In this document: piece after piece, positions 24,214 through 37,762 of the stretch
Numbering within the stretch: the stretch's first letter is position 1
Layout: each line of letters starts with the position of its first letter
Assembly (NCBI GenBank): GCA_022316685.1
Contig: JAKJHU010000082.1
Coordinates: forward strand, 372,001-436,000
Direction: 5' to 3'
Length of the DNA: 64,000 nucleotides
Origin: Progne subis subis
Lineage: Eukaryota > Chordata > Aves > Passeriformes > Hirundinidae
The notes under the pieces: model-generated
What the model was told of the DNA's origin: nothing
Database searches by the model: none
The model's input: the letters and a program-made list of their open reading frames with translations, nothing else
Made by a program: the position numbers and the translations under genes

Positions 24214-27200
24214 AAATACATAGGAGTTAAGAAGCCTATATTACCTGCCTACACAAAGCTCAAATATTTGACTTTTGAAACTGATTATTTCAGACAAAGC
24301 AAAGAGCTGCCAGAGAAAGTTTGGATCTGGGATAGTCAGCACATTGAAACATGCTTTGTTGTGGCCTGACTCTTCTCCTGCAGGAAAGCTGTGCATTTCC
24401 CTCACCAATGCTTCCAGAGCTGCCCAAGAGGGTAACACCAGATCTCCTGGGATGGGAGCCCTGAGCTGCCCAGCTGTCTGAACACCTGATCCTTTTCCAT
24501 TCAGCTCCTTTAGAGCCATCACAGTGTGTAAGGTGTCTCGGAGGTGGCTTTTTATTAGAGCAGGATCTTGAAAATAAATAGCTGTAGGGAAAAAAGTCAT
24601 AAAATTAATTCCCAGTCCTAAGGAGCCAGTCATTTTTCTCATCTTCTGGTATCCACATGGAAAAGGTAAAGGGGAATTTAGGTTCCAAGGATCTGAGGAG
24701 TTTTACAGCCTGTACATGCAGGAAGCTGGGAGAGCATTCCCAGCAGTGTGACATATTGTTTTTAATGCTGTTACGGAGATTTTGTTAACAGCATTCTGTG
24801 AGAAATGCTGTGCTCTGATGAGACATGTTAGAACAACAGTCGGAGTTTGCTCAGATTTGCTTTTCACGTTTCTGAATTCCACACTACCCAAGAGTTCCAC
24901 ATCCTTGGTAACTTTTGGCCGTGGGTAGAAATTCATCATGCATCAATTCCTCACAGGTTTCCTAACTCAACCTGGGACCTGAAGCATCAGAATCAAAAAA
25001 GAACCTAATATGTGAGGTTTATCTTGTGTGCACCAAAAGGTAAAAATATCCTTAAAATAAAAAAAAAAACAAAACCAGAGGATTTATTCAATGACATGAT
25101 CCGGAGCAGCAATGTCAATCTTTGCCAGGAATTTCCTTACACTGAGGATTTCAATCTAAACTGTAATGTTATTAAAATCAGTTTTGTTTTTTTACTTTAA
25201 TCTTGCTCGTTTTATCAATTTTTTTTTTTTTTTTTTTTGTTATCTGACACTTTTTAGTGGGTGAACAGACACAGACTTTATAAAATAAATGTTTCACTTT
25301 GGGACTACAGCTTAAGGTCACTTTTCTGATAGTTTAAATAATTGAAGAGTTTCAGGGTCTTTGTGAATTGGTCTGTAAAAATCCATTATTTTCTCACTAG
25401 TTATAGTGAGGTTGTTTAAAAACAATATGAAGGCAATAGTGATGGAATAGTAAAGTCCAGTTTTTGTCCATATAAACGTCTAATAAGAAAGAAAAATTAT
25501 TTCCAGAGTACTTTTATTGACTGCTATAGCAGCATGCAGCAGAAGAGTTGGTGTATTTTTATGCAGGATTATACTGATAACTGCTAAGCTTGGGTGCATC
25601 CCTAGTTTTGCTGAAGATCATTTTTTCTTTGTCGTGTGCTGTGCACATCACGTTCAGCAGCCTTTGCTGTCATTCATCTCTCAGCCTTGGTCACAGGCAG
25701 CTCTGGGGACAGCAGTGTGCATTTTGGACATATTTGGGGGTGTCTGAGGTGATTGTTTACCTGTAATTGCTGTTCTCTGAAATACAGTGGGGTTTCTGCA
25801 CAAACCTCCCCATCCAAAGCAGAAGTCCCATCATTTTCAGCACGGAGAAGCTGGCTATGTATTTATTCACTTGTGCAGAGTGGCCTTATGCTCCAAGAAG
25901 CAGCCATCAGCCCAGGGCTGGATGCTATCGACTGTACACCCTGAGTGTGCTGGATTCACCTCCTCACATCCATGTATAGATTTACCATCAGTTTATCTTC
26001 AAAGTTAATACAGAGTAATTACTGCCCTCCTGAAACCATTAGCTGTATGTCCCTCAGCACAAAGGCATCACACTCTTTGGGGACTCTGCTTCTTAACCCC
26101 TGCTTAGATGTTTGTATGTGTCCTTTTCTTTCACAGGAGTGTGTGTGGGGTAAATTAAACTGTCTATAGTTGACTTAATTGGTCCTTTGACATTGATGGA
26201 AGCATTTGAATTATTGATGAACTGAAGTGGAATGTAAATGTAGCAACACAGGTATGTTTTCATCATCTTGGACAGAACACATAGTTTTGGTAAGGATGTA
26301 TTCTTTTGGAGTAGTTCACTTCTGTTTCTTAGACATTTAAGAGGAGCAAAGATTCAGAAGTAATTGCAGGATAATTCTAATAGAAAGGGATTTTCATTCT
26401 GTATAACTAAAGAATCAGTACATTTTTTCTCAAATAGTTCTACAATGTTTTCAAAGATTCAATTATTATTTCCTAGTAATTATACAACTAGAAATTCACT
26501 GGGATACAAGTTACTATTTTAGCTTTAATTAGAAAAAGTAAATAAGAAAACACTACTTAGTTCACTAAGCAAGTGTCCAAATCAGTCTATTAATTTCCTG
26601 TTCATTTGAGTCTTCTGCTTATTTCAAGGACTTTACATACCCATTTTTTAAAAATATATTTGATTTTTTTTCATTTACATTGAAAACTTGCCCTTTTTTT
26701 CAGACCTAGTTCTAGCATTTCACAATATCCAAGATTTCAAGCCTTAGCTTTTTTTACTAAGTTTATCAGATGTACCTAGGGGATTAGTGGTTTGACTTTA
26801 AATAGCACATGAGAAACAGCTGAAAATCATCTTTATACATGCTTGGAAATTGTATCAGTGTTCTTTGTGTAGAGAAATAGAATAAGATTCTGTTTCAGTT
26901 AAATATTAAAAAAAATGCATTTTCAAAGGAAGAAAATCTAGTACTGTTTTCATTCTCTTTTCAAATAAATGACAGCTGTGGGATTTCTTACATATATGAG
27001 CTAAAACTTATGTAAAACACTTTGATCAGAGTCTGAAAATGTAACTTTTATGGAAGAACCTATACCCTTGCAGGATAAACTTTGCAGCATAATAGATGTT
27101 TGTCTCCCCAGCAGACAGTATTCACAACAAAAGCACTTTCCAGCTAATGTATCCATTTCAGTCTTCCTGGTCTTAAATAAATCTGTAACAGCTACTCCAG

Positions 27201-27490
27201 TGGGAAGAATTACTTGTATTATCTTTCTAATCCTAATTTGTCACCTTCTGAATGCAGCACTAATCCTCAGGTTTAGAAATAAGATGTTGCACTGCAATTG
27301 CATGCAGGAGACCTGCTTTTTCCAGGAAAAAAACTCCAGGATCTTTAAAACTCTTGGAATACCAAAAGAATGCTTGTGTGTTTATTATAATAGCTTTTGA
27401 CAGGTTTTTTGTCTGTGCAATTTGTCTTGTTCAGGCTTTATTTTATGTACAATGTCTGTCTGTGGAGTTTTACCTTTTAAAGTGCCAATC
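24214..27490. other. No gene recognised
   Basis: AT-rich DNA. Open frames up to 133 codons (24241-24642, minus) show no recognisable domain. A 20-bp T run lies at 25219-25238. Confidence 0.5.
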
Positions 27491-27917
27491 TAGAGTCTTT
27501 TCACTCTGTTTTTAACCAAGGGCCACAATTGCTGTGTCCCCCACATAAGTGATAATGCCATTCAGTGTAAAGGTTTGGTCGGTGTGGTGCCCTCACCTGC
27601 AGAGTACAGGTGTGTGGTTGAAAACCCCACACAGTCCCAAAGCATGAGCTGGGCCTTGCTCCACTCCTGCTGCCATTTTTTCCTCTCTGGTTTGGCCTCA
27701 TCGCCCCTCTTAATTTCACTGCCAGGAGGCCCCTGCCCAACAGAACCATCCCCTTTAGGATGTCAGGGAAAGGCCCTCAGTATGGAGTGAGTGTGGAGAA
27801 ACCGCATAGCTGAGTGTGTGGATTATCACCTCTGGGCTTAACCCACACCCAGGCTGTTCCTGCACCATCCCTGAGCAAGATCACAGCCCCCTGCACGCTG
27901 AGCACAGTCTCAGGTAC

Positions 27918-27944
27918 TTTCCTGGAAGTTGCACTTCCAGGAAA
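27918..27944. promoter_or_regulatory. Perfect 12-bp inverted repeat with two STAT-type motifs
   Basis: TTTCCTGGAAGT (27918-27929) and ACTTCCAGGAAA (27933-27944) are exact reverse complements around TGC. Each arm contains the STAT consensus TTCNNNGAA (TTCCTGGAA and TTCCAGGAA) and, where the arms face each other, an ETS-like GGAAGT core. It lies at the edge of a locally GC-richer stretch (about 27500-27960) that has no recognised gene or repeat. It could be a paired protein-binding site or a hairpin. Confidence 0.45.
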
Positions 27945-29960
27945 ATACCGCACAAGGGGGAATCATGGCTAAAACAATTAAATACTATCTAAAGCCATGG
28001 TGGACATGAAAGAAGCTGTGTTTATAGACAGTTCATCTTCTCTGCCACTGCTGTCAGAAAAAAAACATCCCTTTTTACCTCTATTCTGAGTCCTTGAAGA
28101 ACACTTTAATGATGGGGTGTTCAGAAAAAAACCACAGCATGTTGGTGGCACCACAGCTGGATTGATTTTGTTTTATCCCTTCAGACTTTCCACTGTTCTA
28201 CTAACATAGCTTTAACTCATTACCCTGTTGAGATGATGCCATCTGAGGTCAGTTATCAATACATGCCTTTTCCCCCTTTCATTCACTCATCTGTCCTGGA
28301 ACATCCTGTTTCCTGCTGTGTGAGAATGTTATCTTGCCACTCTGGTTTCAAGTGGAGTCTGTTCGAGCGTGTCAAAGCAAGATGCTGCTGTCTCTCAATT
28401 GCTGCACTCCACTGTCTGAACATTCTATGGATTCCTAAAGAAAGAATTTCCATTCAGAAAGATTTTCTCACCACATTTTGGATATACTTTTGATTCTTGC
28501 TCAAGATAAAATTTTATAAGTCCGTTAATGAAGACAGCTGACAGATTTTGTCACAGTAAAGGCATATGAAAAGCTTTGACACCAGGCATTTGTAAGAAGG
28601 TGGACCCAAGCATTTAAAATGGTGATTGTCTAAATATCTCAGTTCTTAGACCAGGAAAATGCAAGATGTAACTCTTAGACATTTGATGGGAGAAAAGTTA
28701 TAGCTCCTCCTTTAATGTTGCACAGGGTATGCAAAGCTCACAACAGCTTATCTCCCATTATCTTATGCCACTATGAGCTGGACGAGGAATTGGAATGTGA
28801 CCACATTAAACATTATGGAGAAAAGACTTGACTTTGAACTCTGTGCTTCTGATAGCAAGAGATTACATCCTGCCTCGGATCAGTGTTTCAGATACACAAT
28901 TTATAGTTCCCTTCTTTTTTCAGTAAATTAAATCAGGGACTTGTTTGCTTTATTTACTCAATGGTAAACTGACTTTCTCCTTCCTCATTTGCTGTTGCTG
29001 TCATTTATTGTGGATGGTTCTCCAGTGCTAAATGAAGGGTAACCGCAGGAAGTCTTCACAAAATCTGGTTTATTTCTTCCTGCATCAACCAAACACAAGT
29101 GTCTAGGATTGCTTTTGTTACTGCTTTATATGCTTTATTCTTCATTAGATAATTACTTATGTTCAAGCAGACTTTTGTTTTTCCTTTGATAGTGTAATTT
29201 CCTCTTTCTGCATAAAGAGGCCATTAAAAAGGAAATTAAATTAAATAATGGGTGAACATACAGAATACAGTGATTGACTGCAGGTGATAGAGAGCAGAGA
29301 TGTACTTCAGATATTTATGTGCTGAAGCAGGACCCAAAATGTCATGTTCCTGTAAGAATGTATTGGAACAGAGGAGAGGAGGAAAGATCCTGAGTTAAAG
29401 ACTCTCATTAGCAGTTGTTCATAACCTTAATCTTCTTGACTGGAAACAGTTTTCTTCTGTATGATTATTTACTACAGACTTGCTTTGTGCAGTATTTGCT
29501 TGAAATAACTCTTGATGAATCAGCTTTGCTTGCTTGAAAAGTGTTCATGTCTAATGAAACAATACTTGAATAACAGGATGGTAGGATTGCAACACAAGAT
29601 GTTTTGCTGGCAGCAGATATGAGAGGACAACTCTTCCTGAGAGTGCTAAATTTAATCTGAGTAGCATTTGATCCATATTCCTGACAGGTAAAGCTGAATG
29701 GTGTTAAGCAACAAAGAAACTCTTTTGTGCATGAGAAAGGCAGATAAAATACAGTATAATACCACAGTCACAATACAGACAATGGAGCTTTGACATAAGG
29801 CAGAGAATTATTTCTCCAGGCAAATGTGATTAGGGAAGTAAAAAAGTGAAAGAAAGCTGAGACTGGTCTGCAAAGGCTTTAAGGTGCAGAGTGGGAGGAG
29901 GTTGTAACAAACCTCAAACTAGGAAAGAAAAAACATCCAAGGTACAGTTTGTAGCATTAA

Positions 29961-29984
29961 AATGAATGAATGAATGAATGAATG
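29961..29984. repeat. (AATG)6 microsatellite
   Basis: Six perfect tandem copies of AATG. Confidence 0.9.
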
Positions 29985-32135
29985 CTAAACCATGTTATCA
30001 GCGGCATCAAAAAGGTCCTCACAGCATCCACCTGTATGTCCCCAAAGGCAGAACTTTAGATGTTGCTCGCTCATCCCTGATACCGAAGACAAAGGCTTCA
30101 GTACTTTCTCTTTCAGTAACTTTTGTAATATTTTTTCTTTTCATTCAGACTACAGATGTATGCTTTGGAAACAGCCTGTCAAAATGTAACCTCTTAATTC
30201 ATTATAAACTTCAGAAAGAAAAGACAACCTCAACATTTAAAATTTCCACCTGCTAAAAGGTTTTCCATTGTAATCATGTCAAGCTGGATGAATAGAATTC
30301 AAATGGAGAAAATTAGGCTATGTTTGTGCAGGTGTTCATTTATATTTTTGCTTTTCAGATATGTCCTGAGACAGTTATGTCCAAAATCCTGTGAGGGGTT
30401 TTTTCTGATTTATTCACACACCCACTCCAAAACTCACAAAACAGAAGGTGGCAGCATTTCAGGGGAAAAGAAAACCAGGATGATAACAGAGAATTTAGAG
30501 ACTCAAAATGTACTAGTTTCTTTGACATCAAGATTACTCAAAGAAAATACCTTGACAGAACCATGCTCAGCTAGAGCTTCCTGGTAAACTTTTGACCATT
30601 TGGAAATTCTGGCAGCAGTGTGAGAATAACAGATGACCTTTAATTCCAAAGGAGATTTTCCTTCAGTCTTTAACATCATGCAATGTAGAAGTACAGGTCT
30701 GCTGAAAAGCTCCTGGGAATAAAAACCATCTCTTCCTTTATACTTTAGCATGGCTGAATCCTGGTTTAATCCAGGGCCATTTTTAGAAAGGACATTTCCT
30801 TGACTGAAAACAATCCACAACGAAACAACGGGAAGAGCTGTGAGTGACACGGCAAAAGAAAACAAGGCTACACTGATTATGAGTTTTACAGGCGTGGAGA
30901 AAAGTAATAGAATTTTTATCTTGCATTGAGGGGAAGAAAAAGCATCAGCAATAGAGGAAACAGAAAGGAATATTTTACAGCCTGAATAATCTTACTTTAA
31001 ATCACACGAAATATAACATAACCCATTTCTTAAATTCTTAAACAAAATGAGAGCTTTTCAATTAAAAAAAAAAAAAAAAAAAAGAGTTTAATGTCTTAGC
31101 CAATCTGTGTTAATTGAATAAAGACTGAAGCATTTTTATTTTTAAAATATTGTGTACCCTTACTCTTAAAGTACCGGTTAAAGCCTGTCATTTATGGCAC
31201 GGAAAAAGAAGGAATTTTTTTTTTTTTTTTTGTAATTCTAAGGAGCTGCTTTGTACATATCAGTTTTGAACTTTGAGAAAATCCACCTGATGAGTACTAT
31301 TTCTTCCCAAACCTGTGCATCACAAATGTGGCAAACAGACCAAAACTGAGAAAAATGCAGAAAGAAGTGATCCTGTGAAAAAAAGTGTTTTGTTCAGTAA
31401 GTGATTACTACAATGAAAAGAGAATACTCATCTATGAGAGCACTCATTGATGAAGGATGGAAAAGTTGTTTAGCAGTCTCCATGAGGGTCTTTTTGCTCT
31501 GCTTATACATTCTGCTTATAGAGACCTTCATTTTCACAACAAAGCACACTTAATTTAGGAAGTTTATAAAAGAAAATATTTGCCATTAATAAAGGTTAGG
31601 CCTAATTTTTCTTAGGCACCTTAGTACAACGGTGGAATTCACCACACTTAAGCAAATTGACACACAGTTGCTTCAACGGTGCATCCCTCATGAAGCATAC
31701 TTAGATTATTCCTCATGTAATATCAACTTGCGGCATGTCCTGCAGTTTGCTTGTATCTGTAGCTTGGAGCAGTAAGAAGCTTATGGATGTGGTCCATTAA
31801 AATTATATTTGCTTTATTCTTCTGTATTATACCAATAAGGAGAGACATTTAAAATCTGGAGCTAGAAATGCAAACTAAATCATCCCTTTCAGCCAAATTA
31901 GAAGATGAACATCTTATCCAGGCTATCCACATCCCATCAATTTGTTGAGGTAGACAGGATGCAATCCTCTCTTGTTCTAACAGATCTCAAACACTAAAGG
32001 CTGTAGTATGCACAGTGCCCTCTTAGAGTTTGAAACACTAAATTTTCCTCTAATAAATTCAATCAGCATTTTCCCAGTTGTTGTCAGTGTAGCAAGGGCA
32101 GTTTTCCAATCATTTGCCTTAAGGAAATCTACTCT

Positions 32136-32188
32136 GTATATTTATATATACTGTGTGTGTGTGTGTATATATATATTTATTTATACTT
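32136..32188. repeat. Compound TA/TG microsatellite
   Basis: TA-rich sequence, then about seven TG units (32152-32166), then TA and TTTA units. Confidence 0.8.
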
Positions 32189-34342
32189 ATACATCATGAT
32201 GTTGAATCTTAAATGTCTTAAAGACACACACTTGAAACTCCAGTAACTACAGGGGCACTAACAGCAGGCTGCACCCTAAATGAGTTCTGGGGGAATTAAA
32301 CTGCAGCTGTAAATAAGCAAGGTCACTAATGAGCTGAGACAGAAAACAGAGCTACTGGCTCCTTTTCAAGTTCAGAGGAGTATTCAAATGGATGTGTTAT
32401 ACTCGAGAGCAGAGAAGTAGTTCAGCGTAATAATTAATTCATATGAAAGTTGTTAGAAATTTCAAGGATAATATTCAGAATGCGAGAAATTGGAAGCTGT
32501 GTCCATTCTGTGATCCAGTATTTGCCACAGCAGGGACCCAGGAGCTGTCATTGAGGACACTGTCAGACACATAAATGTGAAGAGACAACCATCTCAACAC
32601 AAAGAGCCACCACACATTAAAATCTATTGCAAATGCACCAGAAACACATGTTAATCCATGTGTAAGAAAATGACTTTGATGCCCAGAAGTTGTCTTTGCC
32701 ACCAAGGGGAATTGCAAATGGTGTCCTGCTGACATTTGTTTCTGTAAAAAGAAAAATCAAGAGGGGACTGAGGCACATGCTCTCTACTGGGACAAGTTCA
32801 GATGGGGAAAAAAAAGGCAATTATATAAGCAGAAATGTTTTGACAGATTAGTACAATTTCTCTATACCCTGAAGCAGTGATCTTGCAAAAACCCTCTGAA
32901 TGATTTTTGCCTGGTCTGCTGGCCAGTGGAAGCCTGTGGAAACACGTATGCATGACCTTCAGTTTCAGATTACAGGCTGATAGAAGACTGTGGGTGGACA
33001 GAGATGATGCAGATTTAGGGAACTGTTCCCTGGCCCAATAAGTCACAAAGTTCCTAATAAGTCCACAAAACATAAATACATTTTTTTTTCTCTCCATTTT
33101 TTAGTATCAGGGTAAAAAAAAAAAAACAAAACAAACCAACAAAACATCACCCAAAACATAATTGATTATAGATGTTTACTAAGGTTAGAACTTGATATTG
33201 CTTTATGAACATTACCGTGTCACCACATCCCAATGTGCCTTTCCAAGGGGAAATGTATGACACGGGTTACCAGGAAGTGGAAGAGGGCTTTCAAAGAAAG
33301 CACAGGAGAGATGTTCTGTCTCAAACACCTTTCTCTCAGATCGGCAAACATGAAGGAACTTTTGATTTCCTCTGTGAAACAGAGATTGAGTCACCTAATT
33401 TGCTCAAGCAAATTGCAAAAGCCACTTTATGTTTAACCTGATGCTCTTCTCCCCACAGAACAGATCTGCCCTCCCATCCTGTGCACCATGGGATATTGGA
33501 AGCCAGACTATTATTCACGAAGTTCACCAATACCCAACATAAGCAGCACTGCTCTCAGGACTCTTTCACACTACAGACAGACTTCTGAAGCTCTACCAGT
33601 GTTTACAGAACAAACAACACTTTGTCATTTTTATTTAGTGTTATTAAAATTAATACCTTGATAAATAGGCAGCCAACAGGTAAAGCAGGATTCACTGTGG
33701 TAAAACAGACAGACTATGAAGGAATATGTTTTTAAAACATGACTTTAGTATTAGTGCTTGTTAATTCTTCTAGCTCGCCCTTACCATAAAGACAAAAGCT
33801 GGGGACTCATTGCACATAAGGACTTGACCTGTACTCCAGGTCACCAGGAACTCCAACTGTTCAGGTGATCCCAACACTGTCCCATCAGTCTTGAAGCAGC
33901 ATTATGGATTTCATTAGAGAAACAGTTCCAGACATCGCTCACTTCAGATCACCTTACTGATCGCATTTCTCTTATTTCTTGTGCTAGTGTGTGTTTTATA
34001 CTAAGGCAAATATTAATTGGAGTTGGAACGCAAATCTAAGCATAAATAGTTGAACTGAAATTCAAACTTATGCTTAATGAATTCAACAAAACATGGTGTT
34101 TTTTCTTTAAAACAAACAAAACCAAAACAACCCCACTAAAAAGAAGTATGTTTCTTTTTTATTTTCCCCATCTTTTAAAATAAGTGTTCTGACTTATTGT
34201 TCGGTATTTCAAATGATCTAAAAATATCTGAGTATATGCCCTTATGCCTGTGGGATCTTATAAAATTTGACACTTTAAAAGCTAGTAATAAAGTATTTAA
34301 AATTATTTGCCCCTTAACTAAAGATTATATTTTCCCATTTAG

Positions 34343-34427
34343 GCAAAGTCAAATTCTTACAGACTTGTATAGGGCATATCAGCTGCAAAATCTGATTCTG
34401 AAAATCAGTTATTCCTTAGACTATGAG
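34343..34427 (+). other. Exon-like segment (candidate internal exon)
   Basis: An 85-bp segment follows a T/C-rich acceptor-like sequence (TTTTCCCATTTAG) and ends GAG before a donor-like GTATGT at 34428. One frame is open for 28 codons and ends exactly on the codon boundary at the donor. The peptide starts QSQILTDLYRAYQ and continues with a leucine-rich segment. I do not recognise it. Splice-like signals are frequent by chance over 64 kb, so this is a candidate only. Confidence 0.15.
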
Positions 34428-36276
34428 GTATGTTTTCTCAGTTCTTGGTCTTGGTTGATTTACATTCCCTAAAAAATCATGTCTAGAGACAATGAAGCAG
34501 CCTCAAAATAAAATGAAATCTCAAAAAATGCTTGCTTCCCCAAGTATACCTCTATTTCTCCAGATACAGTAAGTTAAATCTCCATAATCAAGCTGCAAGT
34601 TTCAAAGCTGATATTATACTTAGTTTTAAATGCCTGAAAACAGAAATTTGCTAAGGAACCTTTGACAGACCTTGAACAACAGCACCTTACAACTCCTTCA
34701 AAATTCAACCTGACTGCTATTGATTTAAAGCTGCTCTATATTCCACTTAGCTCTTCCTCTTCATTTGAGTTTCTTGTATTATCCTCATTAATTAAACTGG
34801 TTTTGTGGTAGTGCAATGACAGCTGTGCAGTACCTTCTGAATACCCAAATCCTGAGCCCTCTTCAGTGCTTGTTTTCCTTGACTGCTAATGAAGAGGTTG
34901 TACTAGAGGGTACTTTAGCACACTGAACTACTCCTGGGCCAGGAAGAAAGGGTGGCAATAAATGTTATGTTCAGAGAAAATGAGACTTCCTCTTGTCCCC
35001 AGAACTCTGCAGTCCTGGATGGAACATCAGAAGGTGCTGGGAGCATGAAGTTGTTTTGCAGTCAGTGCTCTGCTGCTAAAGTTCAAAAGGTGACAAAGTC
35101 CTACACCTGTTGGTATCACTGGATGTTCATCCTTGTCCCAATAACTCTGCCCAGCTTCCAGGGAAATACTGGAATATCCCTGCTGGAGCAGTGCTCCCAG
35201 TGAATACCTCTGCTCAAAGCAAACCCTTCTTTCTCTCCCAGCAGTAACTCCTGTGAGCACTGAGCCACACTAAGCAGCATACACACATCGTCCTGAAAGC
35301 CACACCTAAAACCTCTCCACAGCATTGAAAACCCTGCCAGTGAGATCCAATGGGAACTGTACAACCTCCCTGTAAGCTCCCTGCACAAGCCTTTATCTGT
35401 TTTTATGGATGGTACATTATTGCATTTACCAGTGAGCTCTATCACATTTTGCCCCACTGGAAAGATGTGAGTCCTAATGATTACTGAGTAAAATGATTTA
35501 AATGGCATTCATTAACAGGAATAGAATTCACTTCATTGCTGCCATGAAACTGTTTATGCTGCACCATGATAATAACACTTCAGGTTCTGTGGGGTTTCTC
35601 TCCCTCAAGCAATGTGGAAGAATAATGGAAGGAACAAGAGGGACAGCAAAAGCGTACTTAAGCAATAAACATTTTTCAGGGTCATTGAGCCAATAAAATG
35701 TAACAGCTGCCAAAGGATGGGATTCACACTACATTTGATCAATTTTCTTTAATGCAATGCAAGACTCTGATGTCATAATTTTTATAGTACTTCCATATAA
35801 CTTTACTGGTATCAAAATGAGATCTTTTTTTCATCAAAGCCTTTCAGTTAAGTTAATTAATTTTGTTTGAAGTTTAAAAAAAAAAAGAAAAAGTATCTCA
35901 AACACACCTTATGAAGAGTTCCCAAAACAATGAAAAACTTGGCTTTATCATGTCATTCTCACAGAATACTAGAGGGGAAAAGCTGTTTGTCATCCTTAGC
36001 TACTTAGCTGCCTCTTTTAAACTACCTTGAAATCATCAGGAAATTAGGATAAAACTTGGCTTTTAGCAAGATTTAGTATCAATTAGTCAACTGTTTCTGA
36101 GAAGCTTAATAGACAAAAATGTACCCTTAAAGCAATAAATAACTAAAATTCCCTAATAAATTTCCTGGCACATTGCCAGAAAGAGAAATGTTGTGCTACA
36201 GGAATTATTTTTTAAAATGTACAATTTAGTTTAATATTAGCATTTCATTTCGCATCAGGAGCCTGTGTTACACAGA

Positions 36277-37058
36277 TCTACTACTAAAACATGGGGGGTT
36301 TTAAAGACACATTGCTTCAAAATAAAAACTGATCTATATTTGAATGTCAGAGCACTCACCCTTTAATTCTAAAGCCTGTAGTCTCATGAGGGAGGCTTAA
36401 CATTTTCTAGGCAGATGTGGGCTAAATGTCTCACCCTACATAGCGCATCCCAGGGATGGCATGTTGTGCTGGCTTGAAGGCAAAACCAGCGAGAGACTCC
36501 AAGTCAGAAAAACAATTTACTAGGAGAGAAAAAAAAAATAAAATAAAATAAAATAAAACACATGCAGCAGTACAGAAAATCACTGGCAGAATACAACCTG
36601 ACACCATGGTGGTAGCAGTCCAGATGAAGTGGTCTTGTTGAAGCAGTGACCCCTGTAGAAAGGTCAGGTAGCCCTTGTCCTCTGGGAATCCAGTGGGTAA
36701 GGCTGCCTGTGCTGTCCCAACTCCCAGATTATATCCAGGTGGGAATGCTTGGCTCCTCCCGCTGGGTGGAGCATCTCACAATGGGCTGATATCATTCTAT
36801 GGGTCTTGCAATGAGTCCTTGATTGCCCATTGAACAGAGAGAGCTCCTGGAGGGAGTTACCTATGGGTCCTGTGGAAAGGCATTTATGGCCCATTAACAG
36901 AAGATAGTCTGGAGGGAGGGGGCAAAGGAAACACTGCCCAACCTGGTTTCAACAGCTCATGTAGATGGTGATAGAATACATACTTTGGGCACATCTTACA
37001 TTGTAACCTAGGACACATATGCTGGCTCATATTTTGAACACAAAATCTGTATCACATA
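36277..37058 (+). repeat. Unnamed ~220-bp repeat, copy 1, split by an LTR
   Basis: Copy 1 consists of 36277-36460 and about 37021-37058, separated by the LTR at 36461-37020. It matches copy 2 (37541-37762) at roughly 90 percent by eye, in the same orientation. Both copies start at TCTACTACTAAAACATGGGG and end shortly after a CAAAATCTGTATCACA stretch. Outside those limits the flanks do not match, so this is a short dispersed or duplicated segment rather than part of a long tandem duplication. I cannot name the family. Confidence 0.8.
36461..37020 (-). mobile_element. ERVK-like solo LTR, minus strand, inserted in the ~220-bp repeat
   Basis: The 560-bp insertion is defined by comparison with the uninterrupted repeat at 37541-37762. 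On the minus strand it reads TGTCCTAGGTTACAATG at the start and ends CAAGCCAGCACAACA, both familiar from songbird ERVK-type LTRs. A minus-strand TATA-like GGATATAATC (near 36727-36736) and an A/T-rich polyadenylation region (36529-36558, an AAAAT array on the plus strand) fit U3-R-U5. Flanking GATGGC (36455-36460) and GCTGGC (37021-37026) may be a 6-bp target duplication with one mismatch. The exact ends are uncertain by a few bases; the canonical TG...CA ends would be about 36462 and 37015. No retroviral interior is present. Confidence 0.75.
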
Positions 37059-37540
37059 AAATTCCGGTTAGACAGGAATTTCCCAATGCCTCCATCTTCC
37101 CCATGCTTCAGTTCCCATCATACAGCAGGTTCAAACCTGTGCCAAAAGCCAAGTTGTGTTCCATTCCACCACTTCCTATCCTACCCCTCAGAATCATTTT
37201 GTCATTTCCTCTGGTACTTGTCTCACAGTAATTCTTTCACAATTTGTTTCTTTTACCAGCAACTAAAGAATTGCAGTGCTGGGGCTTGACACTGCCCTAC
37301 AAATGTAGACAGCACAAGGTCCAGAACCACTTCTAATTCCAGAAAGCTGCAGAAAAGGTGACCCATTTTTCAATAGTGTAATCTCAAAGGATACAAAAAT
37401 AAACTGTCATTCCAAGAAGAATGATCTTCATTTTAAAGCCATTTCTTCTTTTTATTACAATCTGCTTTTTATAATTTATTAATTTATTTTAATGAGGACT
37501 TGGGAGGAGTGAGAAAGAATAAAATAACTGCAATTACTGG

Positions 37541-37762
37541 TCTACTACTAAAACATGGGGGGGTTTAAAGACACATTGCTTCAAAAGAAAAGCTGATCTA
37601 TATCTGAATGTCAGAGCACTCCCCTTTAACCCTAAAGTGTGTAGTCTCATGAGGAAGGCTTAATATTTTCTAGGCAGTTCTGTGCTAAATATCTCACCCT
37701 ACACAGCACATCCCAGGGCTGGGTCATAATATTTTGAACACAAAATCTGTATCACAAAAAAT
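37541..37762 (+). repeat. Unnamed ~220-bp repeat, copy 2 (uninterrupted)
   Basis: Same sequence as copy 1 without the 560-bp LTR, and therefore the empty-site version. It begins TCTACTACTAAAACATGGGG and passes directly from CCCAGGGCTGGG to TCATAATATTTTG where copy 1 carries the insertion. Confidence 0.8.

Larger units (their letters stand above)
27961..36276. other. No complete gene; AT-rich DNA with small simple repeats
   Basis: Open frames up to 130 codons have no recognisable family. Simple repeats at 29961-29984 and 32136-32188 and one exon-like segment at 34343-34427 are listed separately. A 20-bp A run lies at 31064-31083. Confidence 0.5.

Noticed and set aside
23983..24369. 128-codon phenylalanine/cysteine-rich frame with repeated FCFCF
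   Set aside because: Direct translation of the T/G-rich tract and (TTTTTG)n.
37090..37125. Resemblance to the MIR SINE core (CCATGCTTCAGTTCCC)
   Set aside because: Too short, and the neighbouring MIR core and LINE-like tail are absent.
37128..37137. tRNA-like B box GGTTCAAACC
   Set aside because: No matching A box, acceptor stem or T-arm pairing around it.
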